A stretch of DNA of 55,055 nt from an uncultured Actinomycetes bacterium (GCA_903852755.1 CAINRS010000004.1:1-55055); one strand, 5' to 3'; counted from the first letter of the stretch, positions 32,196 through 40,772 are shown. Numbers and translations are program-made. Notes: generated by a model from the sequence alone, not told the origin.

Positions 32196-32999
32196 GTGGC
32201 GACCGTGGCGGTGCTCAACCAGAAGGGTGGCGTGGGCAAGACCACCCTCGTGCTCGGACTGGCCGCCGCCGCCCAGCGACGGGGGCACCGCACCCTGGTG
32301 GTCGACCTGGACCCGCAGGGCAGCGCCGGTTGGGCGATGGGCGTCGAGGCCGACGACGACCACCTGGCCGTGGGCGACGTCCTGCGCACCGGTGACCCCC
32401 GGGTCGCCGCCGCCGCGACGGTGCGCTCGGGGTGGGGCTCCGGCGTGGAGGTGCTCCCGGCGAGCCGGAACCTGATCGAACGGGAGTCCGACCAGGTGAC
32501 CGCCGACGATCCGGAACGACTCCGCCGGACGCTCGAGGATCTGAGCGGCACCTACCGGACGGTGCTGGTGGACTGCGCTCCGTCGCTCGGTCCGACGACC
32601 CGGGCGGGTCTGGTCGCGAGCGACGGGGTGCTGCTCGTCGCCGAGCTGTCGGCGTTGTCGCTCCGGGGGGCCGACGCCGTCGTCGACACGATCGACGAGG
32701 TCGGCTCGGCGCACCACCCCGGGCTCGGACTGTTCGGCACGGTGGTCAACCGGGCCCCGGCCGCCTCGAACGAGGCCGAGCGCCAGCTCGCCGCGCTCGA
32801 GCACCACCTCGGCCGGGGCACCGTGTGGCGGCCGTTCATCCCCCAACGTGCCGTGCTCAACGAGGCCGTCGGGCGGCGCTGTCCCGTCCAGGACCTCGGC
32901 CGCAAGGCCGGCCCGGTGGTGGCGATCTTCGACGTCCTCTACGACCGCCTGCTCAGCACCACCGACGAGCTCATCCCGGGACCGCGGCCGTCCGCCTGA
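32196..32999 (+). CDS. ParA/Soj-family ATPase without a ParB partner
   Basis: A 267-residue ParA-type ATPase. The deviant Walker A is NQKGGVGKTTLVLGLA (signature Lys before GGVGKT), followed by VVDLDPQGSAGWAMG (Walker A' with the conserved Asp) and VLVDCAPSLGPTTRAGL (Walker B). Later come TVVNRAPAASNEAERQL and a C-terminal helix. GTG 32196 is chosen because the Walker A normally begins within the first ten residues, and GGGAGG lies 9 nt upstream. No parB gene follows, and no parS-like site was noticed. It overlaps the convergent MFS gene by 29 bp. It may place another cell component rather than DNA. Confidence 0.9.
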   Translation: MATVAVLNQKGGVGKTTLVLGLAAAAQRRGHRTLVVDLDPQGSAGWAMGVEADDDHLAVGDVLRTGDPRVAAAATVRSGWGSGVEVLPASRNLIERESDQVTADDPERLRRTLEDLSGTYRTVLVDCAPSLGPTTRAGLVASDGVLLVAELSALSLRGADAVVDTIDEVGSAHHPGLGLFGTVVNRAPAASNEAERQLAALEHHLGRGTVWRPFIPQRAVLNEAVGRRCPVQDLGRKAGPVVAIFDVLYDRLLSTTDELIPGPRPSA

Positions 33000-34365
33000 G
33001 GGTCAGGCGGCCTGCGAGCACGGCGACCAGCGCGGCAGCGAGGGCGCTGAGTCCGAACAGCGCGACGAGCGGCAGCCGCAGGTCCGGACCTGCTGCGGGA
33101 CCTCCGGCGAGGCGGTCGCCGAGCCCCACGATCGCTCCTCCCACACCGGTGCCGATGGCGATGCCGAGCACGTCGTTGAGCTGGAGGCTCGAGGACGCCA
33201 CACCCTCCCGCCCCGGCTCGGCACCGGCGAGCGCGACGCTCGACAGCGGCGCGTAGCCCAGCCCCATGCCCAGACCCGCCACGGTCGTCGCGACGAACCA
33301 CACCGCGACCGGCAACGTGTCGACCAGCGCGAGCAGCATGAGCAGCGTGCCGAGCACGAGGACCACGCCGGCGGTGCGCTCCAGCCGGGCGGGGCCCCAC
33401 GACTCGTACCGGCGGGCCTGTGTCCACGCGCCGACGGTCCACGTCACCGACCCGGCGGCGAGCGCTGCACCGGCGGCGAGCGTGCTCTGACCACGCACGG
33501 CCGTCATGGCGAGCGACACGTAGGCGCTCGCCGAGAAGAAGGCGAACGTCAGCACGCCGCGGATGCAGACGGCGGCCGGGAGTCCCGGCCTGGCACGGGC
33601 GGTCCCGGGCGGCAGCAGCCGGCCGAGGGCGGGGAGCGCCAGTGCCAGACCGAGGGCCACTCCGGCGAGCGCCGGCAGGACCGACCCGGCGGACAGTCCG
33701 GCGAGCAGGACCGCCGACCCCGCCACCAGTGCGAGCACCCGGGCGAGCGGCACGGCGTCGTGGTGCGCCGCCGTCGACCCCGACAGCGAGCGGATCGACA
33801 CCGCGGCGAGCGTCGCAGCGACCACGGTGACCGGCACGAGTCCGAGGAAGACCCAGCGCCAGCCGAACTCCTCGGCGACGGCCGAGGCGGCCAACGGAGC
33901 GACGAGCGACGGAACGACCCACGCCGTGGACATGATGGCGAACACCCGCGGCCGTTCCTGCACCGGGAATCCCCGGGCGACGCACACGTAGGCGACCGCC
34001 GGGCCGACGCCCGCGCCGATCCCCTGGAGGAAGCGGCCCACGACGAGCACCGGCATGGAGGGTGCCAGACCACCGACGAGCAGACCGACCGCGAAGACGG
34101 CCAGACCCACGAGCAGCGGACCGACCGGGTGGACACGGTCGGCGGAGCGACCGCCGACCACGATCCCGATCAGATCACCCAGGAAGAACGCCGAGAACGC
34201 CCAGCCGTAGAGCCAGAGATCACCGAGGTCGCGTTCGACGAGCGGCATGACCGTCGAGATCGCCATCGACTCGACGGCCACGACCGTGACCAGGCAGACG
34301 ATCCCGACGAGCAGCAGGCGCCGCGCCGCTGGTGGTTCGGACAGGTGGTGAGCGTCCTCGTCGAT
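32971..34365 (-). CDS. MFS transporter with probable ATC start
   Basis: A multi-pass MFS protein of about 464 residues, with GGRSADRVHPVGP as the loop 2-3 motif and FLQGIGAGVGPAVAYV in helix 4. The first standard start codon (GTG 34281) would cut helix 1 in half, because the frame upstream encodes RRLLLVGIVCLVTVVAVESMAI. An in-frame TAG at 34375-34377 limits the extension, and no ATG, GTG or TTG lies between. ATC at 34365 follows TAGGGT by exactly 6 nt, the leaderless geometry used across this window. CTG 34344 is the alternative. The substrate is unknown. Confidence 0.8.
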   Translation of the reverse strand: MDEDAHHLSEPPAARRLLLVGIVCLVTVVAVESMAISTVMPLVERDLGDLWLYGWAFSAFFLGDLIGIVVGGRSADRVHPVGPLLVGLAVFAVGLLVGGLAPSMPVLVVGRFLQGIGAGVGPAVAYVCVARGFPVQERPRVFAIMSTAWVVPSLVAPLAASAVAEEFGWRWVFLGLVPVTVVAATLAAVSIRSLSGSTAAHHDAVPLARVLALVAGSAVLLAGLSAGSVLPALAGVALGLALALPALGRLLPPGTARARPGLPAAVCIRGVLTFAFFSASAYVSLAMTAVRGQSTLAAGAALAAGSVTWTVGAWTQARRYESWGPARLERTAGVVLVLGTLLMLLALVDTLPVAVWFVATTVAGLGMGLGYAPLSSVALAGAEPGREGVASSSLQLNDVLGIAIGTGVGGAIVGLGDRLAGGPAAGPDLRLPLVALFGLSALAAALVAVLAGRLTLRRTAAVPG

Positions 34366-34371
34366 GGGCGC

Positions 34372-34377
34372 ACCCTA
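34372..34377 (-). promoter_or_regulatory. -10 hexamer TAGGGT for the MFS gene
   Basis: TAGGGT ends 6 nt before the ATC at 34363-34365. Transcription would start at that codon. Confidence 0.5.
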
Positions 34378-34470
34378 CCCACGGGCTCTGTCACACCCAT
34401 CGGGCGGGACCGCAGCCTCACGTGGCGAGGTGCACCTGCCCGCTCGGGTGATCCGGCCGGGGCGCTCGCC

Positions 34471-35052
34471 TCAGGCCGGAAGGTTCTCGGCGACGAAGTC
34501 CCAGTTGGCCAGGCTGTCGAGGAAGGTGTTGATGTAGTTCGGCCGGGCGTTGCGGTAGTCGATGTAGTACGCGTGCTCCCACACGTCGATCGTGAGCAGC
34601 GCCTTCGCACCGTGCTTGAGCGGCAGATCGGCGTTGCCGGTCTTCATGATCTCCAGGCCGGAGCCGCTGTCGACGAGCCACGCCCAACCACTGCCGAACT
34701 GCGTGGTGGCGGCCTCGGCGAACTTGGCCCGGAACTCGTCGTAGGAACCGAACGCCGAGTCGATGGCCTCGGCGACCGCTCCCTCGGGGGCCCCACCGCC
34801 ACCCGGGCGCATGGAGTTCCAGTAGAAGGTGTGGTTCCACACCTGCGCGGCGTTGTTGAACAGGCCGCCGTCGGACTTCACGATCACGTCCTCGAGCGAG
34901 GCGTTCTCGAACTCGGTGCCCTCGACCAGCTTGTTGAGGTTGGTCACGTAGGTCTGGTGGTGCTTGCCGTAGTGGTACTCGAGCGTCTCAGCCGAGATGT
35001 GCGGAGCGAGCGCATCCTGGGCGTACGGCAGGGGCGGGAGTTCGAACGGCAT
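34471..35052 (-). CDS. sodB: Fe-type superoxide dismutase
   Basis: Converts superoxide to oxygen and hydrogen peroxide in the cytoplasm. The 193-residue length and motifs are those of Sod[31 protein letters not shown] (first His ligand), [17 protein letters not shown] (second His ligand and the Gln in AAQ typical of Fe enzymes), FGSGWAWLV, and [19 protein letters not shown] (Asp and last His ligands). ATG 35052 has GAAGAGGA 5 nt upstream. It is a single-gene unit, divergent from the MauE-like gene and followed by the MFS promoter. Confidence 0.96.
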   Translation of the reverse strand: MPFELPPLPYAQDALAPHISAETLEYHYGKHHQTYVTNLNKLVEGTEFENASLEDVIVKSDGGLFNNAAQVWNHTFYWNSMRPGGGGAPEGAVAEAIDSAFGSYDEFRAKFAEAATTQFGSGWAWLVDSGSGLEIMKTGNADLPLKHGAKALLTIDVWEHAYYIDYRNARPNYINTFLDSLANWDFVAENLPA

Positions 35053-35162
35053 GCTGGTCCTCTTCTGGTCACGGGCGACGGTCGTCGCCTCCTGAGCGCC
35101 GTCAGCGTACCCCGCTGCCGCGTCGCGACGAACCGGGGTGACGGGTCCAGGGGTGACAGCCG

Positions 35163-35168
35163 TACCAT
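35163..35168 (+). promoter_or_regulatory. -10 hexamer TACCAT
   Basis: TACCAT ends 6 nt before GTG 35175, the start of a 22-codon leader reading frame. Confidence 0.5.
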
Positions 35169-35174
35169 CACGAC

Positions 35175-35243
35175 GTGACCGCACACGACGTGACCGCACA
35201 CGACGTGACCGCACCGACCGACCGCACGGACCGGCGACCGTGA
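35175..35243 (+). CDS. Possible leaderless 22-residue leader peptide built of 15-bp repeats
   Basis: From GTG 35175 the frame reads [20 protein letters not shown] then RP and a TGA at 35241-35243 that overlaps the GTG start of the MauE-like gene. The DNA has two full 15-bp units GTGACCGCACACGAC (35175, 35190) and a partial third (35205), each with a GTG in the same frame. Good -10 spacing and the GTGA junction argue that it is translated and coupled. A different reading, from GTG 35138, would instead give the membrane protein an Arg-rich N-terminus. Confidence 0.45.
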   Translation: MTAHDVTAHDVTAPTDRTDRRP

Positions 35244-35743
35244 GCGTGCTGTCGGTGCTGGTCGCAGCGTCGGCCGCCGTCCTGCTCGGCGCAGGCCTGG
35301 CGAAGCTGCTCCAGCCGGACGGGACGATCTCGGTCCTCCGCGCACTGGGTGCGCCGTCGCCGCACGTGGCCGCCCGGGTCCTGGGGGTGGGCGAGATGTT
35401 GCTCGGTGCAGCGACCCTCCTGGTCGCCGGCCGGGCGCTCACCGCACTCCTCACCGTGACCTGGCTGGCGGCGGCCGCGACCGTGCTCGCGGCGCGACGT
35501 TCGGGGCTCGGATCGTGCGGCTGCTTCGGCGACCGGTCACCACCGCCGCGGGGACTCCACGCCGTGGTGGACCTGGGCTGTGCGGCCGCGGCGGCGGTCG
35601 GCACGGCGGTCGGCACGGTCCCGGTCGCCGACCTCGCCGCCGAGGCCTCGGGACCCGGTGCGGTCGGCGTGGTCGCCGCCACGGTCGCGGTCGCCGTCGC
35701 GCTCCTGCTCCTGTCGACCGCGGCGCCCCGTCAGGTTCCCTGA
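35240..35743 (+). CDS. MauE/DoxX-like membrane protein with CGC motif
   Basis: A 167-residue membrane protein with four main helices and an extra C-terminal one. It contains [32 protein letters not shown], and the cysteine motif GSCGCFGD after helix 4, which is typical of the MauE/DoxX group linked to thiol-disulfide or quinone redox chemistry. GTG 35240 is preferred: the protein then starts just before helix 1 ([19 protein letters not shown]) and overlaps the leader peptide stop as GTGA. Its 3' end overlaps the convergent P-type ATPase gene by 13 bp. Confidence 0.75.
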   Translation: MSVLSVLVAASAAVLLGAGLAKLLQPDGTISVLRALGAPSPHVAARVLGVGEMLLGAATLLVAGRALTALLTVTWLAAAATVLAARRSGLGSCGCFGDRSPPPRGLHAVVDLGCAAAAAVGTAVGTVPVADLAAEASGPGAVGVVAATVAVAVALLLLSTAAPRQVP

Positions 35744-38148
35744 GGGACCTCGTCGGCCGACCCACCGTCTGCGGTCACCGGGATCAGCCGGACCGCGAGT
35801 GCGGCCAGCACGACCACGCCGGCGATGACGGCCCAGGTCGATCCGCTCGGCATGTCCAGTTCGAAGAAGGCCGACAGCGGCGGCACGACGAGCACCAGCA
35901 GGATCCCGGCGGCCATCGCACCGACCAGCGCCCACCGCCAACGGGGCAGCGACCGGGTGAGTCGCAGGAGGATGCCGAGGCCCACGCCGAGCAGCGTGAT
36001 CGTCGTCGCGGTCCGGGCCTCGGCCAGGTCGATCTGCTGGTCGCGCAGCGCCCACCAGTAGACGACGAGCGACGCCACCGCCGCCACCAGACCGGCGGGC
36101 ACGGCGAAGCGGACCACCCGCCCCACGAATCCGGAACGTGCCCGTCGGGGGTCCGGCGCGAGGGCCAGCACCAACCCCGGGAGCCCAACCGAGAGCGTGC
36201 GGACCACGGTCAGGTGCCGCGGCAGGAACGGGTACTCCGCCCCGACGACGGCGACGACGAGCGCGATGGTCGCCGAGTACACGGTGCCGTAGATGAACAG
36301 GTTCGCCGCCCGCTCGACACTGTTGATCACCCGTCGACCCTCGGCGAGCACCCCGGGCAGGGTGGCGAAGCGGTCGTCGAGCAGGACCAGCTGGGCCACC
36401 GCACGCGTGGCTGCGGACCCGGCACCCATGGCGATGCCCATGTCCGCATCCTTGAGCGCCAGGACGTCGTTGACGCCGTCTCCGGTCATCGCCACCGTCC
36501 GGCCCCGCGACTGCAGCGCCTGGACCATGGCGCGTTTCTGCTGCGGGGTCACGCGCCCGAACACAGCGGTCGCCTCGACGGTGTCGGCGAACTCCTCGGG
36601 GTCCTCGGGCAGGTCCCGGGCACTGGCACACCGGTCGGCGTCGGGGACCCCGGCCCGTCCGGCCACGGCCGCCACCGTCTCGGGGTGATCACCCGAGATC
36701 ACCTTGATGTCGACGCCCTGCTCGGCGAAGTACGCGAGCGTGTCCGGGGCGTCGGGGCGGATGCTGTCCTCGAGCAGCACGAGCGCCCGGGGGCGCAGAT
36801 CCTCCGGCAGTCCGTCGGGGGCTCCGTCGCCGTCGACCCGGATCGACCCGCAGGTCGAGAGCAGCATCACCCGGCGACCGAGTTCCGCCTGCGCCTCCAC
36901 GGCGGTCGCGACCTCCCGGTCCCCCGGAGCGAGGATCTCCGGCGCCCCCAGGTACGCGGCCCGGTCACCGCTCCACTCGACCGCCGAGTACTTGCGGGCC
37001 GAGGAGAACGGCACGGTCGACACCACCCGCCACGAGGGCGTGTCCGGGTGGGACAGGAGGATCGCCCGCATCGTGGCGTTCGGGTCCGGGTCGGCCGCGG
37101 CGATCGCCGCGAGCAGGTCGTCGGCGTCCCGTTCGGCCGCTGCCGGGTCGCCGGCGGGACCGTCGCCCCCGGAACCGAGCACCTCCACGCCGGCGTGGAC
37201 GATCTCCCCGGTGGTGATGGTGCCCGTCTTGTCCAGGCACAGCGTGTCCACACGCGCCAGCAACTCCACCGATGCGAGCTCACGCAGCAGTGCGTTGCGG
37301 CGGGCGAGCTTCACCACGCCCGCTGCGAACGCCACGCTGGTCAGGAGCACCAGACCGTCGGGAACCATGGCGACGCACGCGGCCACGACCCCCGTGAGCG
37401 CCGACCGCCAGTCCTGGCCGGCGAGCGACCGCAGCAGCAGGATGATGGCGACCGGCGGGATGGCGAGCATCAGGAACTCGAGGATCCGGTTGACGCCACG
37501 GCGGAGCTCGGAGTGGACGAGCGTGAACCGTCGGGCGTCGTCGGCGAGCCGGGACGCGTAGGACTCGGCGCCGACGGCAACCGCCCGGAAGGTCCCGCTC
37601 CCCGCGGCGACGAAGCTGCCCGAGAGCACCTGGTCGCCCGGTTGCTTGCGGATCGGGTCGACCTCACCCGTGAGCAGCGACTCGTTCAGCTCGAGCCCGG
37701 TCTCGTCGACGACGTCCCCGTCGACGACGACCTGACCGCCCGGTGCCAGGACCAGCAGGTCGTCGGCGACGACCTCCTCGACGGCGAGGTCCACGGTGGC
37801 GCCGTCACGGATTGCCGTCGCCCGGGGCGTGTTCAGTACGGCGAGCCGCTCGAGCGCCGCCCGGGCCCGCACCTCCTGGACCGTCCCGATGAGCGAGTTC
37901 GCCACGATCACGCCGACGAAGAGCGCGTCCGGTCCCAGGCCGTTCGCCACGACCACCAGGACGAACAGCACCCCGACGATGGCGTTGACCGGTGTGAGCA
38001 GGTTCGCCCGGAGGATCTGTCCGGTGGTGCGCGTCGGCGCCTCGGGGAGGTGGTTGGTCCGTCCGTCGGCCACTCGTTCGGCGACCTCGGCCGCAGTGAG
38101 CCCCTCGGTGCGCCACGCCGGACCGGGCGGAGGTGCCTCGGTGGTCAC
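35731..38148 (-). CDS. ctpE: CtpE-like P-type cation ATPase
   Basis: An 805-residue P-type ATPase. The N-terminus GLTAAEVAERVADGRTNHLPEAPTRTTGQILRAN has the CtpE-type pattern; the actuator has ESLLTGEVDP; helix 4 holds MVPDGLVLLTS; the phosphorylation site is CLDKTGTITTGE; the hinge is AMTGDGVNDVLALKDADMGIAMG. Helix count is about ten. From memory it aligns with mycobacterial CtpE, a calcium-uptake pump needed for cell-surface integrity, through EVADG, TRTxGQI and the MVPxGL block. It has no heavy-metal-binding Cys motif. GTG 38148 follows TACCAT by 6 nt, so it is leaderless and divergent from the VIT1-like gene. Confidence 0.88.
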   Translation of the reverse strand: MTTEAPPPGPAWRTEGLTAAEVAERVADGRTNHLPEAPTRTTGQILRANLLTPVNAIVGVLFVLVVVANGLGPDALFVGVIVANSLIGTVQEVRARAALERLAVLNTPRATAIRDGATVDLAVEEVVADDLLVLAPGGQVVVDGDVVDETGLELNESLLTGEVDPIRKQPGDQVLSGSFVAAGSGTFRAVAVGAESYASRLADDARRFTLVHSELRRGVNRILEFLMLAIPPVAIILLLRSLAGQDWRSALTGVVAACVAMVPDGLVLLTSVAFAAGVVKLARRNALLRELASVELLARVDTLCLDKTGTITTGEIVHAGVEVLGSGGDGPAGDPAAAERDADDLLAAIAAADPDPNATMRAILLSHPDTPSWRVVSTVPFSSARKYSAVEWSGDRAAYLGAPEILAPGDREVATAVEAQAELGRRVMLLSTCGSIRVDGDGAPDGLPEDLRPRALVLLEDSIRPDAPDTLAYFAEQGVDIKVISGDHPETVAAVAGRAGVPDADRCASARDLPEDPEEFADTVEATAVFGRVTPQQKRAMVQALQSRGRTVAMTGDGVNDVLALKDADMGIAMGAGSAATRAVAQLVLLDDRFATLPGVLAEGRRVINSVERAANLFIYGTVYSATIALVVAVVGAEYPFLPRHLTVVRTLSVGLPGLVLALAPDPRRARSGFVGRVVRFAVPAGLVAAVASLVVYWWALRDQQIDLAEARTATTITLLGVGLGILLRLTRSLPRWRWALVGAMAAGILLVLVVPPLSAFFELDMPSGSTWAVIAGVVVLAALAVRLIPVTADGGSADEVPQGT

Positions 38149-38154
38149 GGCGGC

Positions 38155-38211
38155 ATGGTAGCCACCACCGCCGTCCTGCTCGCGAGCCGCAACCGACCGA
38201 GGACGTACCCT
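38155..38211. promoter_or_regulatory. Divergent leaderless promoters (ctpE / VIT1-like)
   Basis: TACCAT (38155-38160, minus) ends 6 nt before GTG 38148. TACCCT (38206-38211, plus) ends 6 nt before GTG 38218. Confidence 0.55.
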
Positions 38212-38217
38212 GTGGTC

Positions 38218-38919
38218 GTGCCGACCCACAGCCGGACCGAGATCCACCGAACCGATCGGGTCGGGTGGATCCGCGCGCTCGTGCTCGGCGCCAACGACGG
38301 GATCCTGTCGACCGGTGCGCTGCTCCTCGGGGTCGCAGGGGCGGGTGCCGACCGCGGGCAGCTGGTGACCGCAGGCATCGCTGCGCTCACGGCCGGCGCG
38401 TGCTCCATGGGGATCGGTGAGTACGTGTCGGTGAGCAGTCAGCGGGACACCGAACTCGCCGACCGGGCCGCCGAGGCCGCTGAGCTCGCCGAGGATCCCG
38501 AGGCCGAGCTCGCCGAGCTCAAGAACATCTACGTGGCACGCGGCCTACCCGAGCCGCTCGCCTGGGACGTGGCCCGCGCCCTGAGCGAGGACGACGCACT
38601 CGGCGCCCACCTGCGCGACGAACTCGGGATCACCGACGAGATGCGGGCCCGTCCGCTGCAGGCGGCGTGGTCGTCGTTCTGCAGCTTCGCCGTGGGAGCG
38701 CTGATCCCGCTGCTGACCGCCGCTCTGGCACCCGACTCGATCCGGGTCGCGGCGACCACGGTGGCGACGATCCTCGCCATGCTGGTGCTCGGCGCCACCG
38801 GCAGCCGACTCGGCGGGGCTCCGGGGTGGCGGGGGGCGTTCCGGGTGGGAGTGGGCGGCACTGCTGCGCTCGCGCTCACCTTCGTGATCGGCCGGCTCCT
38901 CGGCACCACCGTCGCCTGA
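38218..38919 (+). CDS. VIT1/CCC1-type iron/manganese transporter
   Basis: A 233-residue membrane protein. Helix 1 with VLGANDGILSTGALLLGVAGAG and helix 2 with ACSMGIGEYVSVSSQRDTELAD carry the Asp, Gly-rich and MGxGEYVS-type residues of the VIT1/CCC1 family. A charged cytoplasmic loop of about 85 residues (EAAELAEDPEAELAELKNIYVARGL, ALSEDDALGAHLRDELGI) matches the metal-binding domain. Three further helices follow (FAVGALIPLLTAAL and later). In plants and yeast this family moves Fe2+ or Mn2+ into vacuoles; in bacteria it exports them. It is divergent from the calcium-type ATPase. Confidence 0.92.
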   Translation: MPTHSRTEIHRTDRVGWIRALVLGANDGILSTGALLLGVAGAGADRGQLVTAGIAALTAGACSMGIGEYVSVSSQRDTELADRAAEAAELAEDPEAELAELKNIYVARGLPEPLAWDVARALSEDDALGAHLRDELGITDEMRARPLQAAWSSFCSFAVGALIPLLTAALAPDSIRVAATTVATILAMLVLGATGSRLGGAPGWRGAFRVGVGGTAALALTFVIGRLLGTTVA

Positions 38920-38922
38920 GCG

Positions 38923-38962
38923 GAGCGGTCGGGCCCGGCCGTCCGACTCCGACCGGCCGCTC
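38923..38962. terminator. Imperfect hairpin between convergent genes
   Basis: GAGCGGTCGG (38923-38932) pairs with CCGACCGGCCGCTC (38949-38962) with a 4-nt bulge, between the VIT1-like stop and the Rpf-like stop. No T-tract. Confidence 0.4.
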
Positions 38963-38988
38963 CCGTCCGGTCGGTCAGGCCCGGGGAC

Positions 38989-39507
38989 TCACTTGCAGCC
39001 GGTGCCGTTCCAGGCGGACTTCCACCCGTTGTTGATCATCCAGAGAGCGGCGTCGTCCTGGATGTGCGAGGGGGCGTCCATGGCCCGGGAGTACTGGCCG
39101 CCACCGACCTTGGGGGCGACGTTGCGCCACGTCGAGTCGAGGAACTGGTACGCACCAGAGGCGCTGCTGATCGGATTCTTGGCGCGGTAGCCGTTGGTGT
39201 GCGGCCACGGTCCCCGGTCCGACTCGTGCTGGCGGACGCACGTGAGGAACGGGTGGAGCTGGTTCTCGCGTCGGATCCGGTCGATCGCCGACTGGTCGAT
39301 CTGGTCGACCTGGTCGGTCGTCGCCAGACCGGCGACCACGACCGCTCCCGGCTGGCACGCGGTGAGCACAGCACCCAGTCCGAGGACGACGGCGCACGCA
39401 CCTGCGCGCCAGGGCCGTCGGGACGTCGAGGGAGCGTCGACGACAGGGGCGACGGTTTCGTCGGAGTCGACAGCTGGGTGGTGCGGGAGCGCAGACGGAG
39501 TGTTCAC
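38989..39507 (-). CDS. Resuscitation-promoting-factor-like transglycosylase
   Basis: A 172-residue exported protein. A short N-terminal tail is followed by a signal/anchor segment WRAGACAVVLGLGAVLTACQPG; the LTAC is a plausible lipobox. The C-terminal ~75 residues form an Rpf/transglycosylase-like domain: FLTCVRQHESDRGPWPHTNG (catalytic Glu in RQHESD), SASGAYQFLDSTWRNVAPKVGG and AALWMINNGWKSAWNGTGCK. The two cysteines that frame the domain would form its disulfide. Such enzymes cleave peptidoglycan and stimulate regrowth. GTG 39507 has an AGAGAAG site upstream. The 278-bp region before it is rich in palindromes. Confidence 0.87.
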   Translation of the reverse strand: MNTPSALPHHPAVDSDETVAPVVDAPSTSRRPWRAGACAVVLGLGAVLTACQPGAVVVAGLATTDQVDQIDQSAIDRIRRENQLHPFLTCVRQHESDRGPWPHTNGYRAKNPISSASGAYQFLDSTWRNVAPKVGGGQYSRAMDAPSHIQDDAALWMINNGWKSAWNGTGCK

Positions 39508-39785
39508 GGATCTTCTCTGTGGTTGCGGGCCCGGTTCTCCGGGGCGCCGCAGTATTACAGAACCGGAGTCGATTCGTCACATAGAACGCGGCTTCGTGAC
39601 GGAGTTCACGAACTCGCAATGCCCGCAGCGGGTTACCGACGGTAGCCCCGTTCTGCTACCGTGCCGCCGAGCACCCGGGAGCACCATCCCGACCTCCCGC
39701 CAGCACCGCCCGGGCCGGCTCCGTCGGCCCGGAACCACCCGGCCCCAGGTCGGCCTGAACAGGACGGTCCACCATCTCCGCCACC
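39508..39785. promoter_or_regulatory. Divergent Rpf/desaturase intergenic region with several palindromes
   Basis: This is the longest gene-free stretch near the Rpf gene and is less GC-rich than its surroundings. It holds GAGTTC-AC-GAACTC (39603-39616), GGTAGC-N8-GCTACC (39641-39660), CGTCAC-N15-GTGACG (about 39575-39601) and CCGGTTCT-N20-AGAACCGG (about 39531-39566). On the plus strand TACCGT (39657-39662) could be the desaturase -10, leaving a leader of about 115 nt. On the minus strand TAATAC (39552-39557) could serve the Rpf gene. No known riboswitch consensus was matched. Confidence 0.5.
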
Positions 39786-40772
39786 GTGCCAGCGAACGAA
39801 CGATTCCAGGGAGGCTCCGGGCCCGATGCCCACACCGAGCACCCCGCCGTCGACGACGACACCACGATCGACCTGCGGTCGAGTGACGACCTGACGAGTC
39901 CGCTCCCCCACGGGCGCATCTCACCCGTGTCGTCGATCCCGTTCTTCGTCGTCCACCTCCTGCCGTTCCTCGCGATCTTCACGGGGGTGACCTGGACGGC
40001 GGTGATCCTCTGCCTCGTCACCTACTGGACGCGGATGTTCTTCATCACGGCCGGGTACCACCGGTACTTCTCGCACCGGAGCTACCGCACCAGCCGGGCG
40101 TTCCAGTTCGTGCTGGCCTTCGGCGGGACGACGGCCGCGCAGAAGGGACCGCTGTGGTGGGCCGGCCACCACCGGATCCACCACCGTTACACCGACACCG
40201 AGATGGACCCGCACACGCCGCGCAAGGGGTTCTGGTGGAGCCACGCCGGCTGGATCCTGGCCCGGGACACCAAGGACATGCCCGAGGGCACGATGAAGGA
40301 CTTCGCCCGGTTCCCCGAGATCCGGTTCGTCTCGAAGCACGACTGGATCGGACCGTGGACGCTGGCGATCGCCTGCTTCCTGATCGGAGGGCTGCCCGGA
40401 CTGCTGATCGGGTTCTTCCTGTCCACGGTCCTGCTGTGGCACTCGACGTTCCTGATCAACTCACTGGCGCACGTCTACGGGCGCCGCCGGTTCGACACCG
40501 CCGACACGAGCCGCAACAACGCCCTGCTCGCCCTGCTCACCATGGGTGAGGGCTGGCACAACAACCACCACCGTCAGGCGGGCGTCTGCCGGCAGGGGCT
40601 GCGTTGGTACGAGATCGACGCCACCTGGTACGTGCTGGCCGCGCTCGAGCGGCTACACATCGTCTGGGACGTCCGCCGGCCGCGACCGGCGACGGCGGAG
40701 TCCGACCCGTCGGAGGATCCCGGGTACCCCGAGGGCGCCGACCACGGCGAGTCGGCACCCGCACCCGCCTGA
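39786..40772 (+). CDS. Acyl-CoA/stearoyl-CoA desaturase
   Basis: A 328-residue membrane di-iron fatty acid desaturase that inserts a cis double bond, usually at delta-9. All three histidine boxes are present: HRYFSHRSY, HHRIHHRYTD and GWHNNHHRQA. Between them are hydrophobic hairpins (SIPFFVVHLLPFLAIFTGV, WTLAIACFLIGGLPGLLIGFF) and the TDTEMDPHTPRKGFWWSHAGW block typical of acyl-CoA-type enzymes. The N-terminal ~45 residues are polar and acidic. GTG 39786 is the only early start in frame; the true N-terminus is not certain. It is divergent from the Rpf-like gene. Confidence 0.93.
   Translation: MPANERFQGGSGPDAHTEHPAVDDDTTIDLRSSDDLTSPLPHGRISPVSSIPFFVVHLLPFLAIFTGVTWTAVILCLVTYWTRMFFITAGYHRYFSHRSYRTSRAFQFVLAFGGTTAAQKGPLWWAGHHRIHHRYTDTEMDPHTPRKGFWWSHAGWILARDTKDMPEGTMKDFARFPEIRFVSKHDWIGPWTLAIACFLIGGLPGLLIGFFLSTVLLWHSTFLINSLAHVYGRRRFDTADTSRNNALLALLTMGEGWHNNHHRQAGVCRQGLRWYEIDATWYVLAALERLHIVWDVRRPRPATAESDPSEDPGYPEGADHGESAPAPA

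Noticed and set aside
35138-35240. GTG 35138 as the start of the MauE-like gene
   Set aside because: It would add an Arg-rich tail that is merely an out-of-frame reading of the 15-bp repeats, and it lies upstream of the likely -10 at 35163.
39508-39660. c-di-AMP (ydaO) riboswitch before the Rpf-like gene
   Set aside because: The position is typical for actinobacteria, but the conserved blocks I know for this riboswitch are not found on the minus strand.
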